A stretch of 64,000 nt of DNA from Ignavibacteria bacterium (GTDB lineage: Bacteria > Bacteroidota > Ignavibacteria > Tepidaquicellales > Tepidaquicellaceae): assembly GCA_016719565.1 (NCBI GenBank), contig JADJYU010000008.1, positions 62,001-126,000 of the forward strand, in the 5' to 3' direction. The notes beneath the pieces were generated by a model, which was not told the DNA's origin, ran no database searches, and saw only the letters and a list, made by a program, of their open reading frames with translations. The position numbers and the translations under genes were made by a program. Positions 25,601 to 35,562 of the stretch are shown here, piece after piece. Numbering within the stretch: position 1 is the first letter of the stretch; each line of letters begins with the position of its first letter.

Positions 25601-26026
25601 TTATTCACCTGTAGAAGCAATACATTTAAGTTCTATAGCAATCGGAGTCGGCAGTGATAAAATTTCCACAGTAGTTCTGCATGGCTGAATATCTTTAAAA
25701 TATTCTGCATAGATTCTGTTATAAGTATTGAAATCTTTTTTCATATTTGTAAGAAATACTGTTACGTCTATGAGTTTGCTCCAGTCTGAGCCGGCATCTT
25801 CAAGAATAAATTTTACATTCTTAAAGACTGAATGGCATTGAGTTTCGATGTCGTAAGAAACAATGTTTCCGTCCTGATCCAGCTCTACACCCGGAATTTC
25901 ATTTGAACCTCTTTCCCTCGGACCTACTCCGGACAGAAAAAGAAGATTCCCGAACCGTCTTGCGTGAGGATATAGTCCGACCGGCTCCGGAGCTTTTAAG
26001 GAATTTACAGTATCTTTTGAATTCAT
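25601..26026 (-). CDS. RidA/YjgF/UK114 family deaminase
   Basis: 141 residues. Family signatures: ARRFGNLLFLSGVGPRERGS, DIETQCHSVFKNVKFILEDA and the substrate-binding arginine in QPCRTTVEI. RidA proteins hydrolyse reactive enamines and imines formed by PLP enzymes to keto acids and ammonia. The insertion GSNEIPGVELDQDGNIVSYD makes it closer to the 2-aminomuconate-deaminase-like branch than to classic RidA. It is divergent from the MOSC gene with 84 bases between, and 71 bases upstream of the ABM gene on the same strand. Confidence 0.85.
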   Translation of the reverse strand: MNSKDTVNSLKAPEPVGLYPHARRFGNLLFLSGVGPRERGSNEIPGVELDQDGNIVSYDIETQCHSVFKNVKFILEDAGSDWSKLIDVTVFLTNMKKDFNTYNRIYAEYFKDIQPCRTTVEILSLPTPIAIELKCIASTGE

Positions 26027-26110
26027 TTTTATCTTACGTTTTCACAAATTAAAATTATTATAAAGTAAATTCAAGATTATATTTATATTTGAAAATAAAT
26101 TATTTCTCAA

Positions 26111-26746
26111 ATGATACTGCTTTCCGTTAATACCGGCAGTCCGCAAAATTTTTCCTGGAAAGGTAAAGAAGTTACTACAAGTATCTTTAAAAAACCCGTA
26201 GAGGGAAAATGCAAAGTTACATTCATGAATGCCGGTGATGACAGACAATCAGATCTGATCTATCACGGAGGATTGGATAAAGCAATTTATTCTTATGATT
26301 ATTCATATTACACTAACTGGGAAAATCACATTTCAGAAGATAGTCCGGAGTACGGTCTTTTTGGTGAAAATCTTACTACGTCCGGCATGACAGACGACTT
26401 AGTTTTTATCGGAGATATTTATACTATTGGTTCTGTAAAACTCAAAGCTGTTCAGCCAAGATTTCCCTGTTTTAAACTGAATATAAGATTTGGTGAGGAT
26501 TACATTCTTAACAGATTTTATGATCTCGGATTTTTCGGAATTTACTTCAGAGTCGTAGAAGAAGGTTATCTTGATTCCGGTGATAAAATTATTCTTGATC
26601 ATAGATCTCAATTTAATTTAACAATTGCTGATATAGTAAACTGTAAAAAATCTAAAGGAGAAGACCGTGAAAAACTTAATCTTATTTTAAATAATGATTT
26701 AATTCCCGCCGACTTGAAAGACTCTCTGAGAATTTATAAATCATAG
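26111..26746 (+). CDS. MOSC domain protein (YiiM-like)
   Basis: 211 residues. The opening ILLSVNTGSPQNFSWKGKEV and YHGGLDKAIYSYDYSYYTNW match the YiiM type of MOSC protein, as does GLFGENLTTSGMTDD, and the conserved cysteine in QPRFPCFKLNIRF is the expected molybdenum-cofactor or sulfur-binding residue. YiiM proteins use molybdopterin to reduce N-hydroxylated compounds. The C-terminal VVEEGYLDSGDKI is the end of the MOSC barrel, and a small 3-alpha domain follows. It is a single gene that converges head-on with the S41 peptidase, whose stop is one base away. Confidence 0.85.
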   Translation: MILLSVNTGSPQNFSWKGKEVTTSIFKKPVEGKCKVTFMNAGDDRQSDLIYHGGLDKAIYSYDYSYYTNWENHISEDSPEYGLFGENLTTSGMTDDLVFIGDIYTIGSVKLKAVQPRFPCFKLNIRFGEDYILNRFYDLGFFGIYFRVVEEGYLDSGDKIILDHRSQFNLTIADIVNCKKSKGEDREKLNLILNNDLIPADLKDSLRIYKS

Positions 26747-26747
26747 A

Positions 26748-28118
26748 TTAATTTATTTTAGAAATAGTTTCCGTCTCTCCGTTATCGAATAATACCGAAA
26801 GTGAAACAATATTCCCGGAAGAATCACTGTCAAATTTTAATCTGAATAAATCTAATTCATGCAGCATGAAAGTGTCTTCCGACATAGGCGACATTTCAAA
26901 TTTTTCCCTGCCTAATCTCTGATGAAATAATCTGCCGTTATCATAAATAATCTTTCTGTCACCGTAATTACCTGCATATTTTTTTAATTGCACTGTACTT
27001 GGATCCGGATCAGATAAAGTTGAAGTCAGAGATTCTATGAGTCGGTTAATTCTTTTTATTTTATTTGCATTTATTTCACTGCTGTTGTTGCCTGCAATTT
27101 TTTCCAGCGCGAGTATGTGCGCTTTTGTGAGCGCATCAATGCTGTTTATTTCAACATCAGGCTTTACTCCAACTCCTTCCCAGTTTGTTTTAGTGTAAGG
27201 ATTTATTGCCCGTCCCGTCGGAATGAATATTATAAAGTTATCATCGACAATATTACCGTTACCGGGATTAGCTCCGCCGCCTGTAGTCTCGCCTACTATT
27301 ACAGCGCGATTCAGAATTTTAAGATTATATGCAAACTCCTCCGCTCCGGAAAATGAATAACTGCCGGTAAGAATAAATACCGGAACATCAATCATTCTTT
27401 TCCCTTCAATATACTTTAAAGTCCAAAATTCCTTAAGTGTGTCATCCGGTCTGTAATAAAGATCATTCAGATGAACAGGTTCATCGCCGAAAAGATAACT
27501 TGTGATCAGCTGAACTCCGGTAGGATCACCGCCGCCGTTATAGCGCATATCAAAAATCAGCGCTTCGCAGTTTTCAACAAACGACATTACTGCAGCGACT
27601 TTATTTTTAATTAAATCACCTGCTCCAAATCTTCTGAAATCAATATATCCTATGTTCCCGGAAAGTATTTCAACTTTCTTAAATCCGAAGTTTTCTTTTT
27701 TAAAATCCTCTATAAATTTTTTCTCAAACTCTTCATTGTTTTTATCCTGAGAATTTTTCATCATCTGTATCTGCTCAGGATTAAAAGTCACGCGAATATG
27801 TTTATCTTTACTCACATTCTGCAGGTCATCCGTCAGCTTATCTGAAAATTTCTGCGGATCATCTAACCCATCATAAGCTCCTTTCTCAATTTCATTCTTT
27901 AAATATACTTCCATCTTTTTTGCTTTATCCGGAAAGATATAATTACTGTTCAGTAAGTCCGATACAGAGTTTACGGTTTTTTGTTTTATCTCATCCGATA
28001 TTAAAATATTGTCTGCTGACTGCTGACTATGAGAAACTCCTGTTAGAAATGATATTGTATTCATTGTGATTATGAATGATAATATTCTCAGCATATTAAA
28101 ATTAATCAATTTACACAT
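26748..28118 (-). CDS. S41 family peptidase (tail-specific protease-like)
   Basis: 456 residues. The signal peptide is best read from MLRILSF at residue 9 (start 28094), ending at SHSQ. Residues about 35-130 are the helical N-terminal domain; IGYIDFRRFG, ALIFDMRYNGGGDPTGVQ and LTGSYSFSGAEEFAYNLK mark the S41 core, the Ser in SFSGAEE being the expected nucleophile. GETTGGGANPGNGNIV follows. There is no PDZ domain, so this is the short interphotoreceptor-retinol-binding-like type. The last 100 residues form a separate beta-rich domain (YAGNYGDRKIIYDNGRLF). Expected to act in the periplasm or at the surface. The target is unknown. Confidence 0.85.
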   Translation of the reverse strand: MCKLINFNMLRILSFIITMNTISFLTGVSHSQQSADNILISDEIKQKTVNSVSDLLNSNYIFPDKAKKMEVYLKNEIEKGAYDGLDDPQKFSDKLTDDLQNVSKDKHIRVTFNPEQIQMMKNSQDKNNEEFEKKFIEDFKKENFGFKKVEILSGNIGYIDFRRFGAGDLIKNKVAAVMSFVENCEALIFDMRYNGGGDPTGVQLITSYLFGDEPVHLNDLYYRPDDTLKEFWTLKYIEGKRMIDVPVFILTGSYSFSGAEEFAYNLKILNRAVIVGETTGGGANPGNGNIVDDNFIIFIPTGRAINPYTKTNWEGVGVKPDVEINSIDALTKAHILALEKIAGNNSSEINANKIKRINRLIESLTSTLSDPDPSTVQLKKYAGNYGDRKIIYDNGRLFHQRLGREKFEMSPMSEDTFMLHELDLFRLKFDSDSSGNIVSLSVLFDNGETETISKIN

Positions 28119-28236
28119 TGCTTTTCAAAAGCGAATATGTCATCAGACCAATAAATGCTGACTTCATTAATATTATAAGAAACCTGTATTTTCTTTCCAT
28201 TGAAGTATCCATTTTAAATTTTTTTAAATTCAGATA

Positions 28237-29220
28237 TTATTTTTTAAAATTATAATTCATTCTGAATGTTGCTCTTTCGTACTTTGAAGGATCATTCATT
28301 TCCACTTCCTCAAAGCCTATACTTTTATATAAGTTTATTGCTGGAGTAAGTGCGGCATTTGTTTCAAGATATAGCTTTTCGCACTTGAGCTGCTTTACTT
28401 TATCAATCACAGCGATACCTAGTTTTTTTCCGATCTGTTTTCCCTGAACTTCGTCTCTCACTGCCATTTTTGCGAGTTCGTAAGAGTTGTTCTCCTTTTT
28501 TAAAAGTGCAGCAGTTCCTGCAATCATATCTTTATATTGTGCAAAAAAAATAATGCCGCCTTTCTCAATTATTTCCTTCCCCGGATTCTCAAGCTGTTTC
28601 TTGTCTTGTTTCTCGACCTTAAAATATTTTTTGATCCATTCATAGTTTAGATCTCTGAAATATTTATTTAGCTCTTTCTTATACAACACATCTCCGGGAC
28701 TTTTACTGCTGTATTCAAATATTTTAACTTCATCAATCTGTCTCTTTTTGGTTTTTTCCATTACTCTTGTGAATATATCTTTCTTTTCCAGTTCGGACTC
28801 AAGTTTACTCAGCACAAAAAGAACATCATAACCGGTTTCATTTATTAATTCTTTAACGGAATTTTCAATATCCTGCCAGACGGGAATAAGTTCAAGAAGA
28901 AGATCTTCTCCTTTTTTGGTAATAGTAAGAATTTTTTTTCTGCTGTCCTTTTTTTCTTTAACAGCGCTTATGAGTTTTTTTAAAACCAGCGTGTTTGCAA
29001 TTTGCGTGACAGCAGGCTGTGTGTATCCGAGCTGTTCCGCCAGCTCAGTGATCGTGATCGATTTCTTTTGATTTATCAGATAAAACACCGTGAACAGTCT
29101 AGGCTCAAAGTCCACATCCAGTGACTTATATATTTTATCCGCATCGGTTAAAAATTTATCAGTCAGCATTCTTAATCGTGTACCGATAGCTATGTATCCA
29201 AGCTGCTTAATCGTATTCAT
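28237..29220 (-). CDS. MarR regulator fused to GNAT acetyltransferase
   Basis: 327 residues. Residues 1-150 are a MarR winged helix (ITITELAEQLGYTQPAVTQI, then KKDSRKKILTITKKGEDLL). Residues about 165-325 are a GNAT domain with AVRDEVQGKQIGKKLGIAVI as the acetyl-CoA loop and INLYKSIGFEEVEM as motif B. This fusion is common in Bacteroidota; the acetylated compound is unknown. An imperfect palindrome ATAAGTGCTTAT about 40 bases upstream could be its operator. The S9 peptidase is transcribed divergently from the same gap. Confidence 0.87.
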   Translation of the reverse strand: MNTIKQLGYIAIGTRLRMLTDKFLTDADKIYKSLDVDFEPRLFTVFYLINQKKSITITELAEQLGYTQPAVTQIANTLVLKKLISAVKEKKDSRKKILTITKKGEDLLLELIPVWQDIENSVKELINETGYDVLFVLSKLESELEKKDIFTRVMEKTKKRQIDEVKIFEYSSKSPGDVLYKKELNKYFRDLNYEWIKKYFKVEKQDKKQLENPGKEIIEKGGIIFFAQYKDMIAGTAALLKKENNSYELAKMAVRDEVQGKQIGKKLGIAVIDKVKQLKCEKLYLETNAALTPAINLYKSIGFEEVEMNDPSKYERATFRMNYNFKK

Positions 29221-29260
29221 TAAATTCGTTATTTAAGATTATTATTATGTTTATGTTTAT

Positions 29261-29272
29261 ATAAGTGCTTAT
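29261..29272. promoter_or_regulatory. Possible MarR-type operator
   Basis: ATAAG-TG-CTTAT, 5-bp arms, in the divergent gap between the MarR-GNAT gene and the S9 peptidase gene. MarR boxes often have this form, but the arms are short. Confidence 0.3.
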
Positions 29273-29441
29273 GCAAATTAATAATTTGAATTTTAAATGT
29301 CAAGTTCTGGGGTCAACAGAGGTTTTCTTTTTAAATCCATGACAAAGTTGTTTGAGATTTGTTTTAAAATAATCTTTTGTATTTCGTATATTGCAATTTA
29401 TAAATTGGCTTATAATTTCTATTTAATAATTCTTAACCAAA

Positions 29442-31391
29442 ATGAAAAGATGTTTCTTTGTTTTAAGTTTATTTTTTGCTTCGTTCAGTCTGAGTTTATC
29501 TCAAAACTCTGAATACATTGTTCCGGGCGAAAATCTAATCACGGACGGAATTCCGGCTATACCTTCCTCCGTTGCGGCTGAACTCGAAAAATACACTCAG
29601 TCAAAAAGCGCGATTTTCTGTGACTGGCATCCATTGAAAAAGGAAATGATAATGTCAACGAGATTTGGAAATACAAGCCAGCTAAGCAACCTTACTTATC
29701 CGCTTGAGAAAGCTCAACCGATAACTTTTTTTGATGAACCTGTAAGAAACGCAAGTTATGAACCCGTCAAAGGTGAATATTTTCTATTTTATAAAGATAT
29801 CGGCGGAGATGAGTTCAGACAGATTTACCGTTATGACATTGCCGATGGAAAAGTTACAATGTTGACAAAAGGCGGACGTGAACAGAACGGAAGCATTGAA
29901 TGGATAAAAGGTTCTGATAAAATCGCTTATACATCCACCCGCAGAAACGGCGCTGACAGAGATATATATATTATGAATCCGGGATTACCTGAATCTGATT
30001 CACTATTCCTTGAACTGAAAGGAGGCGGATGGGGAATCATAGACTGCTCAGCAGACGGAAAGTATCTTCTGCTGATGGAATTTATTTCCAGTACTGTTTC
30101 ACATTATCATATAGCTGATCTCACTACCGGAGACCTTACTCCTCTAACTTCAAGGAACAGCGAAGATATTTATTATGGTAATGCCGTATTCAGTACAGAC
30201 GGCAAAGGACTATATTTTATCACGGATAAAGATCATGAATTTAAGACACTAGCCTACATGGACCTATCTGATAATTCCGTGAGATTTATTTCTGAAAATA
30301 CAGCCGGTGACGCAGAAGGAATGAGACTCTCTCCTGACGGTAAGCATCTCGCATATACTGTTAACGAGAGTGGTCAGTCTGTTTTATATATTCTGAATAT
30401 AGCTTCAGACATTTCAAAAAGAATTGATAAATTACCGGTCGGACTATATAGTAGTCTGTCTTTTCACAATAATTCGGAAGATCTCGCTGTTTCCGTAAGT
30501 TCAGCAAGATCATCACGCGACATTTATGTTTACAATTTAAATTCAAATGACGTTACGGTCTGGACAGAAAGTGATATGGGTGGTTTGATCCCGGAAGAGT
30601 TAAGTATTCCTGAACTAATAAAATGGAACAGCTTTGACGGACTTGAGATCAGCGGATTTTATTACAAGCCTTCAGCAAAATTCGAAGGCAAGCGTCCGGT
30701 AATTATAGACGTTCACGGAGGACCGGAAGGTCAGTCAAGACCCGGATTTATCGGATCCATGAATTATTATCTGAATGAACTAGGCATTGCCGTAATTTTT
30801 CCAAACGTTAGAGGCTCTACAGGTTTTGGAAAAAATTTTATTAAACTTGATAATGGTTTTAACAGAAAAAATTCCGTGAAAGATATTGGCGCGTTGCTAG
30901 ACTGGGTCGCATTGCAGCCGGATCTTGACGCAGAACGGGTAATGGTGATGGGAGGAAGTTACGGCGGATATATGGCGCTGGCTGTTTCTGTGGATTATGC
31001 TGACAGGATCCGGTGCGCAGTGGATGTAGTTGGTATTTCTAATTTCAATACGTTTCTGAAAAATACCGAAAGCTATAGAACTGATCTTAGAAGAGTTGAA
31101 TACGGAGATGAACGTGATCCTGAAATTTATGAGTTTCTTGAAAAAATTTCACCTCTGAATAATGCCGAAAAAATTACGAAGCCAATTCTCATTGTTCAGG
31201 GCGGAAATGATCCGAGAGTACCGAGGACTGAAGCCGAGCAGATGATGAAAACAATTAAATCAATCGGCGGAACTGTCTGGTATCTGGAAGCTAAAGATGA
31301 AGGTCACGGATTTGCTAAAAAAAGTAATGCGGATTTTCAGAGATATGTCACTGTAATGTTTGTAAGAAAATATCTGCTCGGAGAAAGCTAA
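29442..31391 (+). CDS. S9 family prolyl-oligopeptidase-like hydrolase
   Basis: 649 residues. A signal peptide (VLSLFFASFSLSLS) is followed by a TolB/propeller-type N-terminal domain (residues about 50-390; for example YTSTRRNGADRDIYIMN and SADGKYLLLMEF) and an alpha/beta-hydrolase domain. The nucleophile elbow is GGSYGGYMAL; the catalytic Asp is in VQGGNDPRVP and the His in KDEGHGFA. IIDVHGGPEGQSRPG is the oxyanion loop. This is the acylaminoacyl-peptidase / dipeptidyl-peptidase group acting on short peptides in the periplasm. It is monocistronic, followed by a strong hairpin that mainly serves the opposite strand. Confidence 0.88.
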   Translation: MKRCFFVLSLFFASFSLSLSQNSEYIVPGENLITDGIPAIPSSVAAELEKYTQSKSAIFCDWHPLKKEMIMSTRFGNTSQLSNLTYPLEKAQPITFFDEPVRNASYEPVKGEYFLFYKDIGGDEFRQIYRYDIADGKVTMLTKGGREQNGSIEWIKGSDKIAYTSTRRNGADRDIYIMNPGLPESDSLFLELKGGGWGIIDCSADGKYLLLMEFISSTVSHYHIADLTTGDLTPLTSRNSEDIYYGNAVFSTDGKGLYFITDKDHEFKTLAYMDLSDNSVRFISENTAGDAEGMRLSPDGKHLAYTVNESGQSVLYILNIASDISKRIDKLPVGLYSSLSFHNNSEDLAVSVSSARSSRDIYVYNLNSNDVTVWTESDMGGLIPEELSIPELIKWNSFDGLEISGFYYKPSAKFEGKRPVIIDVHGGPEGQSRPGFIGSMNYYLNELGIAVIFPNVRGSTGFGKNFIKLDNGFNRKNSVKDIGALLDWVALQPDLDAERVMVMGGSYGGYMALAVSVDYADRIRCAVDVVGISNFNTFLKNTESYRTDLRRVEYGDERDPEIYEFLEKISPLNNAEKITKPILIVQGGNDPRVPRTEAEQMMKTIKSIGGTVWYLEAKDEGHGFAKKSNADFQRYVTVMFVRKYLLGES

Positions 31392-31398
31392 ATAAAAA

Positions 31399-31421
31399 AG
31401 CAGGATAAAATTTATCCTGCT
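31399..31421 (-). terminator. Intrinsic terminator of the M23/dockerin-like gene
   Basis: AGCAGGATAA / TTATCCTGCT, 10-bp perfect stem with a 3-base loop. Read on the minus strand it is followed by six T, so it ends the M23 transcript. On the plus strand it has no clean T run, so it is at best weak for the S9 gene. Confidence 0.7.
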
Positions 31422-31499
31422 TATCCCGCTGATGAGAAAATATGTATCAGCTGTTTATCATGAGATAATCCTTTGAATATCCTGAGGATTTTCTAAAAA

Positions 31500-33431
31500 T
31501 TAAGGTCTCATTCTTGCAACAAAGTTGTTTGCATTATTTTCTACTATTGCCATATCAGATGAATCTACAAAATCATCCCCGTCAAGATCGGTAACGACAT
31601 ACCCCTGAATAAAAAATGAAAGATCATTATCTACTGAAGCAACATCAATAACATCTACTATTCCATCCTGATTTATGTCCCCGGAATAAATGCAGTATTC
31701 TCCGCCTTTTAATTTAAGATTATTCCCGTATGCTTTTGTACTTTCATCGGTAAAATTATAACTGAGCGGCTGTCCATTGGGGAACTGCATTGATGTCTTG
31801 GACCATGTCTCTATTGAACTCCTGTGTTTCACAACAATGTAATTATAAACTCCGCTGGTTGCTCCCGGAAAATTAACTATACTGCTGCCGTTTGACAGCG
31901 AATATACTGTAGCCTGATCTATTATTACATAGGGCGAAAGTGCATTTCTCAACAGCACGGTAATAGAATCTTCTTCCATAAATGAACCGCTATATCTGCC
32001 TTCGAGATAAGTCTTTAATTCAAGTGAAACTATTCCGTTTCCCTGAAAATGGTTTTTTGCGGTGTCAATTAGTTTATAAAACATTGTATCCCGTAAAGTC
32101 GAACTGCCTCCCATACTGGCAATCACTTTGAAATCCCTGACTCTGAAAGCCTGATCAAAAATTCCTATGTTTACTATTGAGTCATTTGTAATGGTTACAT
32201 TTGGCGGCGCTCCGACAAGTTCGTATTCCATATTAGTTCTTACAGGTCTCACTCGCAGAGTATCTCTCTGAACAAATATTGATCTTCTGAAAATCTTGCC
32301 TGCAGCGGGATACATCCTCGGTCTGTTACTTGTCAGCAGCTGCACATTAAAAAAGTATCTTCCCTTTTCAACATTATCATAAAGAACTCTTACATACCAG
32401 TTACCTGTTACTTCGATTCCGGGATTAAAATCAGGCGTCCACCATGACCAGGAATACTGTGCCTGTGAATTAAGATTGAATGATATATCGTCAAATAGTA
32501 TTCCGTATGCATCTCTGATCTCATATTTGATTGTTTTTCCGGAATAATTTCCCTGCAGCAACACCCAGAAACCTATCTTGCTTTCGTAACCGCTTATTGT
32601 ATTCGGAGAGATTATTCTCTCCTTTAAATACGGAACTAAATCATTATTCATATTTCCGCCAACTAATCCGGCTGTAAAAACTCCCATATCATGTAATTCG
32701 AAAGCCCTGAATCCGACATATGGGATCTGAGTTTCCCAAAGAGAAGGCAGCTGATTGTAAATACCGGACCACGGGTCCCTCTTATTCCAGTTTCCGTTTA
32801 CAAAATATCCGGGCTCGAAATGAAGATGTGCGTCCGTTGAATTACCTGAGCTTCCGACATAACCTATTACTTTCCCCTGCGGGACATATTCGCCAAGCTT
32901 TACAGTTACTGACCTTTTCATCAGGTGATAATAATAAGCATAGCTTCCGTCATCATGTCTGATAAGAACAATATTTGCCGGATCAACATCTCCCCAGCCA
33001 GTATTTCTGTCAAAATTATTAAAGACAATCTTAACTACCGTCCCTGATGCAGCCGCCTTGACGGCATAAAACCTGTCCATATTTCTGAAATCATGCAGAC
33101 TAAAATCAGTTCCGTTATGACCATTGTATGCCCAGTTGTCATCATTATAATCTTTGATTCCATTACCTGAAAGGTTGTCAACATAGTTTACAAGTACAAT
33201 TCCTTCATCAACAGCTTCATTAAAAGGCCAGATGAACTGTAGATTTCCGCCATCGTAAGGACCTGCGATATTTTCATGTATGGAAGGATCAAATTTAATA
33301 TCCGGCGTACAATGCTGATCAGCTAACTGATTAGGATTTGTATAGCTGTAAAGATTCTCCGCTATCTTTGTCGTCTGTCCGATAGTAAAAACAGAGACCT
33401 GTAGCAAAAGTAAAATTAAAATTGTTTTCAT
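31500..33431 (-). CDS. Secreted M23 metallopeptidase with dockerin-like C-terminus
   Basis: 643 residues. Signal peptide ending VFTIGQ. Residues about 50-240 are an M23/LytM domain with an intact zinc site: GHNGTDFSLHD (HxGxD), a His in YYYHLMKRS and DAHLHFEPG (HxH). Residues about 260-440 are beta-rich linker domains. Residues about 470-640 are the same module as in the dockerin-like genes at the left edge (IETWSKTSMQ, AYGNNLKLKGGEYCIYSGD) with two calcium loops, DINQDGIVDVIDV and LDGDDFVDSSDM. Having a recognised enzyme joined to this module indicates that it is an attachment domain. The protein should act on peptidoglycan outside the cell or at the surface. Confidence 0.87.
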   Translation of the reverse strand: MKTILILLLLQVSVFTIGQTTKIAENLYSYTNPNQLADQHCTPDIKFDPSIHENIAGPYDGGNLQFIWPFNEAVDEGIVLVNYVDNLSGNGIKDYNDDNWAYNGHNGTDFSLHDFRNMDRFYAVKAAASGTVVKIVFNNFDRNTGWGDVDPANIVLIRHDDGSYAYYYHLMKRSVTVKLGEYVPQGKVIGYVGSSGNSTDAHLHFEPGYFVNGNWNKRDPWSGIYNQLPSLWETQIPYVGFRAFELHDMGVFTAGLVGGNMNNDLVPYLKERIISPNTISGYESKIGFWVLLQGNYSGKTIKYEIRDAYGILFDDISFNLNSQAQYSWSWWTPDFNPGIEVTGNWYVRVLYDNVEKGRYFFNVQLLTSNRPRMYPAAGKIFRRSIFVQRDTLRVRPVRTNMEYELVGAPPNVTITNDSIVNIGIFDQAFRVRDFKVIASMGGSSTLRDTMFYKLIDTAKNHFQGNGIVSLELKTYLEGRYSGSFMEEDSITVLLRNALSPYVIIDQATVYSLSNGSSIVNFPGATSGVYNYIVVKHRSSIETWSKTSMQFPNGQPLSYNFTDESTKAYGNNLKLKGGEYCIYSGDINQDGIVDVIDVASVDNDLSFFIQGYVVTDLDGDDFVDSSDMAIVENNANNFVARMRP

Positions 33432-33606
33432 GATAATTTTTTAAATTGATAAACTTGACAAAACTAACCCGAAAAATTCTCTTTTCATAAGAATCTTTTT
33501 AATGAAAATCACTTCCATTAATCTTAGTAAATTAAGATTTACTGCACAAATTGTATGTTTTTTATATTTATATAAAAATATATAATGATGTAAATCACTA
33601 ATTATC

Positions 33607-35088
33607 ATGTTGAAAAGTAAAGTTATTGAAACAATTATAAAGCTTTCTGAAAAAGAAAGAGATGAATTATCGGAATTTCTTAATTCATCATACTTTAATA
33701 AAAAGAAAAAAATTTCAGAGATGTACAGCATTATTTTAAAGAATTCAGAAAATTTAAATCAGGAAGACATAACTGAAGAAACTCTACTTAAACCGATATT
33801 CGAAAAGAATAAATACAGTTACAGTTTTGTAAGGAATCTTATGTCAGAACTTCTCCAGCTTACGGAAATGTTTCTCGTCATTAACAGCATTAAAAAAAAT
33901 ACTGTTGAGGACAATCATTATAACAGCATACTTCTCAGAGAATACAATTCTAGATTTCTTGACAATCTCTTTAAACTGAAAATAAAAAAGATAAGGAAAC
34001 AATATAAAGTGAGAAAAATCGATCATGAATATTTTGATTTTATGGGGAGGCTTGAAGCTGAAAATATTGCTTTTCATTTATACAGGTCTGGTATGAAAAA
34101 TGTGCCGGGTCATCTGATCAGCAGAACAGAATATGATCTGTGCTACATACTGTTGTTGCTTGAGTTCAACATGACTGATCTGAATGTTAATATGGCTTCT
34201 TTTAATATTGATTTTGAAAAAGAAATTATGCCGGAATTTGCTCGACATATTGACTTCGAAAAATTTCTTAAAGATCTTATTAAGATAAAGAGTCCCGTCA
34301 AATTTGAAATTGAAATGCGTGTCAGACTGATAATGCTTTCTGTGAAAAAAGATGATACAGAAAACTACTTTACTTTAAAAAACATTGTTTATAATAATTT
34401 AAATAAATATAAGAACGGTGACTGTTCAAATCTCTTTATAAAATTAAAAAATTACTGCGCCTACAGAATTTACAGTGGTGATAAAAATTTTTACAAAGAG
34501 AAATATTCTTTATTAAAAAAGGAGCTTGAAACCGTAAAATATAACTCCGAAGGTGTCGGACCATTATATATAAACATTTATCTTGAAGTGATTCAAAATG
34601 CTGTTAACTCTAATGAAATTGGATATGCTAATAAGATCATAACCGAATTTACAAATGAGCTTGAAGTTTCTAAAAGAGATTCCGTCTGTTACTTGGCAAA
34701 GGCAATAGTGGAATTCAGTCTGGGTAATTTCGATAAAACAATTGAACATCTTTCTGAAGTTGAGCCTGTAAACATTTACATTAAAAACCTGACGAAGATT
34801 TTATATTTAAAGTTGTATTATGAAACTGATTCACTTGAGACAGGTTTGTCAAGTCTTGATTCTTTTATTCATTATATTAATGAAACAAAAGAATTAACTC
34901 CTGACCGTAAAAAGAATCTTAAAAAAAATTATGATATTCTAAGAAAGCTGTATAAAATGAAGAATTCTCCTTCTAAATTCTCGGGATTTCATCTGAAGGA
35001 ATTAACAGACGGGATTAAAATTTCAGGTGTTAACAATAATGAATGGTATATTGAAAAAGCAGAGCAGCTGCGTAAGATAATCAAATGA
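33607..35088 (+). CDS. Helical-repeat protein of unknown function
   Basis: 493 residues, almost entirely predicted helix and rich in Lys, Glu, Asn and Leu (KVIETIIKLSEKERDELSEF near the start). The second half (about residues 200-460) has TPR-like spacing, for example AKAIVEFSLGNFDKTIEHLS. There is no signal peptide and no membrane segment, so it is probably cytoplasmic. I do not recognise a named family. It is divergent from the M23 gene with 175 bases between, and followed by the two tRNA-Ser genes on the other strand. No function is proposed. Confidence 0.7.
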   Translation: MLKSKVIETIIKLSEKERDELSEFLNSSYFNKKKKISEMYSIILKNSENLNQEDITEETLLKPIFEKNKYSYSFVRNLMSELLQLTEMFLVINSIKKNTVEDNHYNSILLREYNSRFLDNLFKLKIKKIRKQYKVRKIDHEYFDFMGRLEAENIAFHLYRSGMKNVPGHLISRTEYDLCYILLLLEFNMTDLNVNMASFNIDFEKEIMPEFARHIDFEKFLKDLIKIKSPVKFEIEMRVRLIMLSVKKDDTENYFTLKNIVYNNLNKYKNGDCSNLFIKLKNYCAYRIYSGDKNFYKEKYSLLKKELETVKYNSEGVGPLYINIYLEVIQNAVNSNEIGYANKIITEFTNELEVSKRDSVCYLAKAIVEFSLGNFDKTIEHLSEVEPVNIYIKNLTKILYLKLYYETDSLETGLSSLDSFIHYINETKELTPDRKKNLKKNYDILRKLYKMKNSPSKFSGFHLKELTDGIKISGVNNNEWYIEKAEQLRKIIK

Positions 35089-35285
35089 ATATTTTTTTAG
35101 AAAGGTCAGAAACTGTTTTTGAAAATATTGCTGTTCCAAATTCCTGTATTGATCAGGCGTTCAATAATTTTTTTATAACAAATTTTTCATTTATAAAAAG
35201 TTTACACAACATTTTGATTAAGCACATGACCTTCTGTCAATCAGTGACTGTTCAGTATTTCAAAAACAAATTTATAATGATCATG

Positions 35286-35372
35286 CGGAGAAGGAGGGAT
35301 TCGAACCCTCGATAGAGTTGCCCCTATAACGGTTTTCGAGACCGCCGCATTCGACCACTCTGCCACCTCTCC
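35286..35372 (-). tRNA. tRNA-Ser (CGA)
   Basis: 87 bases. On the minus strand the acceptor stem GGAGAGG pairs with CTTCTCC (one G-U pair), the D arm is GCAGAGTGGTCGAATGC, the anticodon loop reads TCTCGAAAA with anticodon CGA, a long class-II variable arm follows (TTATAGGGGCAACTCTAT), and GGTTCGAATCC is the T loop. The 3' CCA is not encoded. The long variable arm and anticodon identify serine. Confidence 0.93.
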
Positions 35373-35475
35373 GGAAATTGTATTATAAAAAAAAATTTGA
35401 TTAAAGAATGGAAGTAAATTTCTTTGTGATAATTTCTGATGGTACTGTCAAAATTCTTCCTTTAAATTTGAACTG

Positions 35476-35562
35476 CAGAGAGTGCGGGATTCGAACCCGC
35501 GAAGACCTTACGACCTTACACACTTTCCAGGCGTGCTCCTTCAACCACTCGGACAACTCTCT
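35476..35562 (-). tRNA. tRNA-Ser (GGA)
   Basis: 87 bases. On the minus strand the acceptor stem AGAGAGT pairs with ACTCTCT, the anticodon loop contains CTGGAAA with anticodon GGA, a long variable arm (TAAGGTCGTAAGGTCTT region) follows, and GGTTCGAATCC is the T loop. The 3' CCA is not encoded. It lies 103 bases upstream of the other tRNA-Ser, in the same orientation, probably on one transcript. Confidence 0.93.

Noticed and set aside
33441..33731. 96-residue minus-strand ORF overlapping the start of the helical-repeat gene
   Set aside because: Antisense to the 5' end of a better gene and to the divergent promoter region; AT-rich hydrophobic residues without a known pattern.
35085..35315. 76-residue plus-strand ORF ending in RRRRDSNPR, and a similar one at 35482-35682
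   Set aside because: Both run through the tRNA-Ser genes on the other strand; the SNPR endings are the well-known false translation of tRNA T-arms.
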